This document shows positions 53,788 through 60,877 of a DNA stretch of 64,000 nucleotides, piece after piece. This stretch comes from an uncultured Sphingomonadaceae bacterium (GTDB lineage Bacteria; Pseudomonadota; Alphaproteobacteria; Sphingomonadales; Sphingomonadaceae), in contig CANMGU010000002.1 in the NCBI GenBank assembly GCA_947497455.1, positions 1,520,506 to 1,584,505 of the forward strand, given 5' to 3'. A program made the translations under genes and the position numbers. The number at the start of each line of letters is the position of its first letter. Position 1 is the stretch's first letter. The notes under the pieces were generated by a model. The model made no database searches, was not told the origin of the DNA, and saw only the letters and a list, made by a program, of their open reading frames with translations.

Positions 53788-53906
53788 AGATACGGATTAG
53801 TTAAGTCTTTTGGGGTCGCGCTGAAACCAAAAATATTGCTGCATCGGTCTGTGAAAAACGCATGAGGGAGCGTTGGTCCGATAAGGCAAAAGGGGGAAGA
53901 TAGCGC

Positions 53907-56357
53907 GTGACAGACAAGTATCGAGTTGTGATCGTGGGGTCTGGCCCAGCGGGCATGAGCGCCGCTGGCCGTGCTGCACAGTTAAAACTGAAACATGTGC
54001 TGCTGGAAAAGACCGACCATCTTTCCGATACCATCTACAAATATCAAAAAGGCAAGCATGTCATGGCTACGCCGAGCCAGCTGGTGCTGCGTTCGGACAT
54101 GGATTTTGACGCGGGCAAGCGTGAAGCCATTCTGGAGATTTGGGACAAGCAGACCGAGGCTTGTGAGGTCAATGTCCAGTTTAATGCCGAACCGGTAAAG
54201 ATTGAAGGTGACGAAGGCAACTTCACCATCACCTTGAAAAACGGCGATAAAGTGATGGCTGAAACAATAGTCATGGCGATCGGGACGCAGGGAAATCCCA
54301 ATTTGATGCGCTGTCCGGGGGGCGATAACAAGCTGGTGCAATATCAGCTGGATGATCCCGGCGAATATTATGACGAGCATATCACCGTGATCGGTTCGGG
54401 TGATGCAGGGATCGAGAATGCACTCGGTCTGGCGGCGGATGCAGCGCAGAATAATATCGTTACCATTCTCAATCGCTCGGCAGAATTTGCTCGCGCGAAA
54501 AAGGCCAATGTGAAGCTGCTGATGGAAGCGGGTGAGCAAGGCAAGGTGATGGTCCGCAACGAGACAACACCGGCTGAAGTCAAAGATGGTGAGCTGGTTC
54601 TTGAAACGCGCGACGGGCAGGAAACAATTCCGTGCAACCGCATCATTGCGCGCATGGGTTCCGCGCCACCGCGCAAATTTGTCGAGGAATGCGGCATCGA
54701 GTTCACCAGCGAGGACCGAGAGGCTTATCCCAAGCTGACGCCCGCTTTTGAAAGCACCAAAAAAGGCATCTATGTTATCGGCGCGCTCGCTGGCTATCCG
54801 CTGATCAAACACTGCATGAATCAGGGCTATGATGTCATTGAATTTATCAACGGCAATGACGAATTGAAGCCAGCGGACGAGCCCATTCTTGAGAAGAAAT
54901 TTGCGAGCCTGCCCGGCGGTAAATCAGTGGACGAATGGCTTGAATTTTTCCGTGAGAAGGTGACGATCCTTAACGACCTTTCGCCTTTGCAGATGCGCGA
55001 ATTCATGCTCGACAGTGAACCGATTGCCTATCGCAAGGGCGAGACGATTTTTGAACGCAATGATCCGGGTTCCTCGCTGTTCACTATCGCCAAGGGTTCG
55101 GTGCTGGTCGAGATTGACCCCAATGACAGTTCGAAAGTCATCCCGATTGAGGAAGGTTCAATCTTTGGCGAGGTCGGCCTGATTTCAGGTCGACGCCGCG
55201 GCGCAACAATTAACGCTGCTGAAGATATGATAGCGATTGAAGTATCGCGCACGGCAGCGTTGAAGCTGCAAGCGTCTGTACCGGCAGCGAAACGTGCGAT
55301 CACGCGGATATCGACGGAACGGCAATTGCTGCAAATGTTCGGCTCTGGCCTGACAAAAGAAGATATTGCCGAGGCAGTTGAGACTAGCGAGATTATGAAT
55401 GTTCGCGCTGGTGAAGCGATTATCAGCGAAGGCGATGATGGCAACGATATTTATGTGATCCGCGTTGGATCAATGGTGGTCGAGAAGGAAATTGGCGGCA
55501 AGCCGGTATTTCTCTCCTATCTGCCGGCAGGTTCCTATGTCGGGGAGATGACTCTGATTGCTGGCGGTATGCGCACCGCAACGGTGAAGGCCGCGATCAA
55601 GTCCGAAGTGATCAAGATACAGGGCGATGCGTTTAAGAAGGTGCTCGATGCCCATCCCGATCTTCTCCGTCGCGCCAAGAAAGACATGGCCGCGCGGCAG
55701 GATATCAACGCCTTTGTCGAGGCCAAGAAAGACAGCTTTTCTGGTGTTGTCGACATGTATTCGGGAGTCGCAAATTTTCTTGTCGATAATGGCATCGGTG
55801 AAGCAACAGACGTGTTGCTGATCGACGAGAATCTGTGTGTCGGCTGTGACAATTGCGAGAAGGCCTGTGCCGATAGCCATGAAGGCCTCTCCCGTCTCGA
55901 TCGCGAAGCCGGCCGGACCTATGCGCATCTGCATGTCCCGACCAGTTGTCGCCATTGCGAGCATCCGCACTGCATGTCGGATTGCCCACCTGACGCGATC
56001 CATCGCGGGCCTGACGGCGAAGTGTTTATTGATGACACCTGTATCGGTTGCGGCAATTGCCAGCGATACTGCCCCTATGGCGTGATCCGCATGGATAAGG
56101 TTCCCCCGAAGAAACCGGGCCTGCTCAGCTGGCTGTTCTTTGGCAAGGGCCCGGGACCCGGCGAGCCCGACAAGCAGTGGACAGCCGAGAACAGCGATCC
56201 CGATGTCGAGAAGCCGAAAAAGGCGATTAAATGCGACATGTGCGCGGGGATCAAGGGCGGCCCAGCTTGTGTCCGGGCCTGTCCCACCGGTGCCGCTATC
56301 CGCGTAGCACCCGAGGAATTCCTTACCGTCGCCAAGCTTGAGCAGGAGGACGCATAA
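53907..56357 (+). CDS. FAD oxidoreductase fused to two cNMP-binding domains and a DmsB-like 4x[4Fe-4S] domain
   Basis: 816 residues, no signal peptide, so cytoplasmic. Domains in order: a thioredoxin-reductase-like flavoprotein (about 1-320; FAD motif VGSGPAGMSAAG at 10-21, NAD(P) motif IGSGDAGIE at 162-170) without the CxxC of thioredoxin reductase; cNMP domain 1 (about 355-475; Glu422, Arg431); cNMP domain 2 (about 480-600; Glu547, Arg556); and a ferredoxin domain with 16 cysteines in four groups (644/647/650/654, 681/684/689/693, 712/715/718/722, 776/779/788/792), as in DmsB/HybA. Both cNMP pockets keep the phosphate-binding Glu and Arg. The start is GTG with AGGGGG upstream. It overlaps the next gene as TAATG. 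Expected activity: NAD(P)H oxidation with electrons passed through four clusters to the membrane subunit, gated by a cyclic nucleotide. This is inference. Confidence 0.88.
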   Translation: MTDKYRVVIVGSGPAGMSAAGRAAQLKLKHVLLEKTDHLSDTIYKYQKGKHVMATPSQLVLRSDMDFDAGKREAILEIWDKQTEACEVNVQFNAEPVKIEGDEGNFTITLKNGDKVMAETIVMAIGTQGNPNLMRCPGGDNKLVQYQLDDPGEYYDEHITVIGSGDAGIENALGLAADAAQNNIVTILNRSAEFARAKKANVKLLMEAGEQGKVMVRNETTPAEVKDGELVLETRDGQETIPCNRIIARMGSAPPRKFVEECGIEFTSEDREAYPKLTPAFESTKKGIYVIGALAGYPLIKHCMNQGYDVIEFINGNDELKPADEPILEKKFASLPGGKSVDEWLEFFREKVTILNDLSPLQMREFMLDSEPIAYRKGETIFERNDPGSSLFTIAKGSVLVEIDPNDSSKVIPIEEGSIFGEVGLISGRRRGATINAAEDMIAIEVSRTAALKLQASVPAAKRAITRISTERQLLQMFGSGLTKEDIAEAVETSEIMNVRAGEAIISEGDDGNDIYVIRVGSMVVEKEIGGKPVFLSYLPAGSYVGEMTLIAGGMRTATVKAAIKSEVIKIQGDAFKKVLDAHPDLLRRAKKDMAARQDINAFVEAKKDSFSGVVDMYSGVANFLVDNGIGEATDVLLIDENLCVGCDNCEKACADSHEGLSRLDREAGRTYAHLHVPTSCRHCEHPHCMSDCPPDAIHRGPDGEVFIDDTCIGCGNCQRYCPYGVIRMDKVPPKKPGLLSWLFFGKGPGPGEPDKQWTAENSDPDVEKPKKAIKCDMCAGIKGGPACVRACPTGAAIRVAPEEFLTVAKLEQEDA

Positions 56358-57238
56358 TGGCATCTGTTCCTGTTCCCGGTGGCGTCACAAAAAAGAAAGT
56401 CGCCATGCATGACGGCTTTCTCAAACATGCTGGCTATAAGTGGCTGAAAATTGCTTCTTTCATCATGCTGGTTTCGATTGTCAGTTACCTCTTCATCGAC
56501 ATTTCCCCGCGCCACAATGGCGGCAGCTGGTATGGCTATACGCTTGGCACCATCGGTGCGGGGCTGATCTTGTGGCTGACGATGCTCGGAGTTCGCAAAC
56601 GCGCCATGACGGCAGGCAAATGGTCGCTCAAAGCCTGGACTTCTGCTCATATTTATCTGGGTCTCAGCCTGATTGTCATCGGCACATTGCATACCGGATT
56701 TCAATTTGGTTGGAATATCCATACTGCGGCCTACGCCTTCATGATGATTGTTATCATCTCCGGCATCGTTGGCATCTATTTCTACGCGACCATCCCGCAA
56801 TCCCTGTCTAATAATCGCGACGAGATGACCGAGACGCAGATGCTGGAAAGCCTGCGATCACTAGATAGGCAATTGCATGAAGCAGCCCAGCCATTGTCGG
56901 CAGAACATGCTGCTTTGGTGCTGCAATCTCTGGAACAAGACCCCTTTGGTGGTGGTTTCCTCAAGCGGGTGTCCGGAAAATATCCCAATTGCGCTACCCG
57001 CGCTGCGCAGGCTGATTTGCGGCGAGAACGCGCCTATCAGCCTCGCATGGGTGGGGATGACCCGCTCGACAAGGTTGATGCGTTGCTGGAGAAGAAGGAG
57101 GCAACGCTCGCCCGCGTCCGTCGCCATCTCAGGCTGAAAGCGCTACTGCAGGTCTGGCTATTCATTCATGTGCCCATGACTTTTGCCCTGATTGCGTCGC
57201 TGTCGGCGCATATCATTAGCGTTTTCTTTTACTGGTAG
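56357..57238 (+). CDS. Membrane dihaem cytochrome b-like subunit
   Basis: 293-residue membrane protein with about five helices (31-47, 62-79, 93-115, 121-144 and 263-291) and a long soluble loop (about 146-262). Two helices each hold a His pair 14 residues apart: His98/His112 and His271/His285. This HX13H spacing is the classic arrangement for two stacked b haems spanning the membrane, as in cytochrome b and ferric reductase-like proteins. No family name is certain. It overlaps the flavoprotein stop by one base and precedes the decahaem gene by 15 bases, so it is likely the membrane relay between them. Confidence 0.82.
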   Translation: MASVPVPGGVTKKKVAMHDGFLKHAGYKWLKIASFIMLVSIVSYLFIDISPRHNGGSWYGYTLGTIGAGLILWLTMLGVRKRAMTAGKWSLKAWTSAHIYLGLSLIVIGTLHTGFQFGWNIHTAAYAFMMIVIISGIVGIYFYATIPQSLSNNRDEMTETQMLESLRSLDRQLHEAAQPLSAEHAALVLQSLEQDPFGGGFLKRVSGKYPNCATRAAQADLRRERAYQPRMGGDDPLDKVDALLEKKEATLARVRRHLRLKALLQVWLFIHVPMTFALIASLSAHIISVFFYW

Positions 57239-57253
57239 GCGGGAGATAGACTG

Positions 57254-59122
57254 ATGACCTTTATCGTTCGCCAAATTGCCGTCACTGCCGATGGCCGCGA
57301 GATTATCCGCGCCAATCCGTTTGAAGAGCCGCAGATCGGGATCGGCCGGAACACAGAAAATGCGATCCATCTGCCGGATCTTGCTGTCAATCCGGATCAT
57401 GCCGTCATTCGTCAGCTGGACGATGGCCGGATAGAGATTGAGAGTATTTCTGGCCAGAAATTCTCCGTCGACGGTCGTCAGAACATGGCGGCGACTATTG
57501 AACCCGCCAAAGGCGCGGAGTTGGGTTTCGGCGGCCATGTGATTGTCGTCAGCGAGGAGGAGGGAGGCGTTACTCTGACCGTCAAGCGGGTTGAGGCTTT
57601 GTCCGATTCCGCTGAAGACCGGGAAGAAGGCGCGCTCTATACATTAAAAGGCCTTCTGCCTGGAAAAAGGATCAGCGCGTGGGGCTTTATCGCGCTGGTG
57701 CTGGCGGCATTTCTGGTTTGGCCGATTTACACTTGGGCAACCTATCGCGGGGTTGAGGAACGGCCCGACGGTTTTCACGCGGACACGATGTGGACATCGG
57801 GTGCGCTCAGCGAAGCGCATCACAGCCTCGAAGGCGATTGTCAGGCTTGTCATGTCGATGCATTTGTCACGGTTACAGACAAGACTTGCTTGAATTGCCA
57901 CGAAGATGACGCGCATGATCATGCCAAGAAGGATCGCCTGCTTACAGCCATGGGCGAACCAGAGGGATTTGAAAAAGTTGGCGCGGCCTTTGCCTCTGCA
58001 TTTAACAAACCTCCAGGCCGGTGTGTCGAATGTCACACCGAGCATGAAGGCGCAGGTGCTATGCAACCTACTGCGCAAAAATTCTGCGCGGATTGTCATG
58101 AAGGAATGGACGGGCGGTTGACCGATACGAAGCTTGAAAATGCGTCAGATTTCGGGATTTCGCATCCGCAGTTTCGCCCTGCGTTACTGGTTGAACCAGG
58201 CGGCAAAAACCCGCCCCGCAAGCGGGTTTCGCTAGATGAGAAGCCGACCGAATATAATGGTCTGAAATTCCCACATGATGTGCATATGTCGAAAACCGGC
58301 GGAGTTGCACAAATGGGGCGACGGCTGTCGGCGAAATTTGGATTTGGCGATTCGCTGGCCTGTGCCGACTGCCATACACCCGATGCCAATGGTGTACGCT
58401 TCGAACCGGTCGACATGAAAGAGGATTGTGCGATGTGCCACAGCCTCGCTTTCGAAGAGATAGGCAACACGGTTCGGACATTGCGCCATGGTGAGCCTGA
58501 TATGGTGCGCGCTGACCTGCGTGCTTATTATCGTTCGACTGGTCCTTCCCGGCCGATCAATCTGGGCGGTATGAAACGGCGGCGTCCTGGCGCTGAAAAT
58601 GATAACCGGGTGGCGAGCGACTATGCCCGCGCGGTGCAGTTCCGGCCAAGCCGGGCAAATCTTGCTATCCAGCAGGTCTTTTCCCGTGGCGGCGCTTGTT
58701 TTGACTGCCATGGTGTAACGCCGCCGACAGCTCGCGGGCGTGTCGATTATGGCATCAAGCCGGTAACCCAGACCGACCGTTATATGCACAAAGGCTGGTT
58801 CAGCCATGAAGCGCACACGCAAGAGGATTGCACGTCCTGCCACGCCGCAACGACCTCTGACAATGCGCGCGACCTGTTGTTGCCCGGCATCAAGACTTGC
58901 CGTGAATGTCATGGCGGTGAATTCGAGAAAACATCGGATGTGCCATCGACGTGCGCCATGTGTCATGATTATCATGCCGATGACGGTGCGCCCTGGTTGA
59001 TCAAGGAGCAACAGAAGGACAAGCGTAAAAAGCCCGATACAGCGGTGAATGACAATGAGGCGTTGAAGCCATCGGACAAGCTGAAAGTAAAAATAAGAAA
59101 GCAGAAAATTGCCAGTCGCTAG
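57254..59122 (+). CDS. FHA-domain, membrane-anchored decahaem c-type cytochrome
   Basis: 622 residues. N-terminal FHA domain (about 1-110; GRNTENAIHL at 31-40, NPDHAVI at 46-52), then one membrane helix (about 142-163), then a periplasmic region with ten CXXCH motifs starting at Cys196, 212, 257, 278, 370, 392, 482, 526, 549 and 567, and a Lys-rich tail. Without a cleaved signal the topology is N-in, so the FHA domain faces the cytoplasm and the haems the periplasm. Extra His residues (for example His189, 190, 264, 304, 341, 344, 518, 521, 574) can give bis-His haems, as in cytochrome c3/c7-type proteins. The FHA site that usually has Ser before His (SxxH) reads NPDH here. Probable role: periplasmic electron exit of the preceding genes. 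Confidence 0.9.
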   Translation: MTFIVRQIAVTADGREIIRANPFEEPQIGIGRNTENAIHLPDLAVNPDHAVIRQLDDGRIEIESISGQKFSVDGRQNMAATIEPAKGAELGFGGHVIVVSEEEGGVTLTVKRVEALSDSAEDREEGALYTLKGLLPGKRISAWGFIALVLAAFLVWPIYTWATYRGVEERPDGFHADTMWTSGALSEAHHSLEGDCQACHVDAFVTVTDKTCLNCHEDDAHDHAKKDRLLTAMGEPEGFEKVGAAFASAFNKPPGRCVECHTEHEGAGAMQPTAQKFCADCHEGMDGRLTDTKLENASDFGISHPQFRPALLVEPGGKNPPRKRVSLDEKPTEYNGLKFPHDVHMSKTGGVAQMGRRLSAKFGFGDSLACADCHTPDANGVRFEPVDMKEDCAMCHSLAFEEIGNTVRTLRHGEPDMVRADLRAYYRSTGPSRPINLGGMKRRRPGAENDNRVASDYARAVQFRPSRANLAIQQVFSRGGACFDCHGVTPPTARGRVDYGIKPVTQTDRYMHKGWFSHEAHTQEDCTSCHAATTSDNARDLLLPGIKTCRECHGGEFEKTSDVPSTCAMCHDYHADDGAPWLIKEQQKDKRKKPDTAVNDNEALKPSDKLKVKIRKQKIASR

Positions 59123-59149
59123 AAGTGACGTAAGAGAGGGGAAGCGCCC

Positions 59150-59998
59150 ATGCTTTTGGCGCAGGTAACGGATATTCATCTGGGCTTTGATCCGGACAAT
59201 CCGTCCGAATTTAATCGCAAGCGGCTCGATCAGGCGCTGAAAGTCCTGTGCGAAATGACGCCGCAGCCCGATGCATTGCTAGCCACTGGTGATCTGGTCG
59301 ATCGCGGTGACCAGGATAGTTATCAGCGGCTCGAAGAGGCATTTGCTGACTTACCCTTTCCGGTCCATATGTGCCTGGGCAATCACGATCTGAGAGCACC
59401 GTTTCACAAGCAATTCCCAGATGTTCCTATGGCCGATGGCTTTGTCCAATATGAGATTGATGAGGGCCCTCTGCGCTTGCTGATTCTCGATACCCTGGAA
59501 GAGGGACGGCATGGCGGTGCGTTTTGTGATGTTCGTGCAAATTGGCTGGCCGACCGGCTTTCGGAGAAACAGGACAAACCGACACTGCTGATATTGCATC
59601 ATCCGCCTGTCGAATCCGGTATCGCCTGGATGAACACCGATCCTCGCGAGCCCTGGGTTTCAACCTTGGCGGATACAATTGCTGGACATGATCAGGTCAA
59701 GGGTATGATAACCGGTCATTTACATCGGAACATTTCCACGTCTTTTGAAGGTACCAGTCTGTCGATTTGTGCCTCCACCGCGCCACAGGTCGCGTTTGAT
59801 CTGGAACCGATTGACCCTGACAATCCTGATGGCCGCAACATGATTGTCGCTGATCCGCCGGCGATCGCACTGCATTGGTGGAATGGAAAACAGCTGGTAA
59901 GCCATTTCGAGACGGCGGAAGAGCATGTGATGCTCGCACGCTATGACGAGAATTTGCAGCCTCTAGTGCGGGCGTTGCTGGCGGAACGGCCGGAATAG
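59150..59998 (+). CDS. Class III cyclic-nucleotide phosphodiesterase-like metallophosphoesterase
   Basis: 282-residue calcineurin-like phosphoesterase of the CpdA/GpdQ group. All metal-binding motifs are intact: DIH (Asp8, His10), GDLVDRG (Asp48), GNHD (Asn78, His79), LHHPP (His150/151) and GHLH (His190, His192). The GDLVDRGDQDSY and GHLHRNIS contexts are those of CpdA-type 3',5'-cAMP phosphodiesterases, although GpdQ-like phosphodiester activity is possible. It starts 27 bases after the decahaem cytochrome gene behind GAGGGGAAG, so it is very probably co-transcribed with a gene whose product has two cyclic-nucleotide sites. Confidence 0.9.
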   Translation: MLLAQVTDIHLGFDPDNPSEFNRKRLDQALKVLCEMTPQPDALLATGDLVDRGDQDSYQRLEEAFADLPFPVHMCLGNHDLRAPFHKQFPDVPMADGFVQYEIDEGPLRLLILDTLEEGRHGGAFCDVRANWLADRLSEKQDKPTLLILHHPPVESGIAWMNTDPREPWVSTLADTIAGHDQVKGMITGHLHRNISTSFEGTSLSICASTAPQVAFDLEPIDPDNPDGRNMIVADPPAIALHWWNGKQLVSHFETAEEHVMLARYDENLQPLVRALLAERPE

Positions 59999-60149
59999 TC
60001 AAACTTTGGGCGGAAATTGTCCCAAACTGGTACAAGGATAGTCGGCAAACAAAGCAAATTGCTCTATTATGTAAATTCTGTTAACGATTTCTTAGGGTTC
60101 GCACTACCGAGGGACTGAAGTCCCGCTACAATTTTAACGGGAAGTTTTG

Positions 60150-60707
60150 ATGAAGAAATCTATTTTTGCTTTAACAGGAGCGTCTCTTCTTGCTATATCA
60201 AGCAATGCGAGTGCAGCCGAATTGGTATTCCTTTGGGATTATCAATCTCCCACATTGAGTGGTATTACATTTCAAGATGGCACTGAAATTCAAAACGTTG
60301 ATGTGAGTCCTGAATATCTAGGCGACTACGGCTTGTTCAACAGTCAAACGCTGCTTGCTGATCTGGATTTGGCCTTCAACATATTTGATGGTGCAGGAAA
60401 TGTACTGCATACTTGGGCCATAACCGGCACAGCCGGCGATGTCCGCTTCGATACGCCATTTCTCAACGGAGAGCTAGGTCCATTGCAACCACTGGCCGGT
60501 GGAATCGACTTTATTGCGGATGGGACAATCCAGACGGTGGGCGGTTTTTCAACCGCTGATGACAATTATACGTTGCAGTTCAGAACGAATGCGGTGGCAG
60601 CTGTGCCCGAACCGGCAACATGGGCCTTCATGATCTTTGGCTTTGGTGCCATTGGCGGTGCAATGCGTCGCCAGCGCAAGGCGAATGTTAAAGTGAGCTA
60701 CGCCTAA
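60150..60707 (+). CDS. PEP-CTERM anchored exported protein
   Basis: 185-residue protein with a Sec signal (MKKSIFALTGASLLAISSNASAAE, in parts) and a C-terminal PEP-CTERM signal: VPEPATWAFMI, a short hydrophobic helix (FGFGAIGGA) and a basic end (MRRQRK). The sorting signal is recognised by exosortase, so the protein is exported and processed at the surface. The body (about 25-160) is beta-rich without a known family. ATG 60150 follows GGGAAG; the TTG one codon upstream is not needed. A small GGGAC-TGAA-GTCCC hairpin lies at 60111-60124. No exosortase gene is in the window. Confidence 0.87.
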   Translation: MKKSIFALTGASLLAISSNASAAELVFLWDYQSPTLSGITFQDGTEIQNVDVSPEYLGDYGLFNSQTLLADLDLAFNIFDGAGNVLHTWAITGTAGDVRFDTPFLNGELGPLQPLAGGIDFIADGTIQTVGGFSTADDNYTLQFRTNAVAAVPEPATWAFMIFGFGAIGGAMRRQRKANVKVSYA

Positions 60708-60726
60708 ACATATCTTAAAAAATTGC

Positions 60727-60762
60727 AAAAAGCCCCGTTAGAGCAATCTGGCGGGGCTTTTT
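60727..60762 (+). terminator. Rho-independent terminator after the PEP-CTERM gene
   Basis: AAAAAGCCCCG (60727-60737) pairs with CGGGGCTTTTT (60752-60762), loop 14 bases, with a T-run in the right arm. It begins 20 bases after the stop at 60707. Confidence 0.88.
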
Positions 60763-60877
60763 ATTGCCCGTTTTGCGACAGTTTGCCAATTGTTAGCGCT
60801 ATGTAAACCATGTGTTGTTAGGTCCGATCATAACGGACCAAAATTAACTCTTCACGTGGGGCTGAGACACAATATCT

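Noticed and set aside
53907..54866. Thioredoxin reductase annotation for the N-terminal domain
   Set aside because: The fold is similar, but the redox-active CxxC is absent and the protein continues into cNMP and ferredoxin domains.
55470..56363. 297-codon minus-strand frame opposite the flavoprotein gene
   Set aside because: It is the mirror of a strongly conserved coding region with 16 ferredoxin cysteines. The translated product has no recognisable domain.
58232..59179. 315-codon minus-strand frame opposite the decahaem cytochrome gene
   Set aside because: The plus strand has ten CXXCH motifs, which cannot arise by chance.
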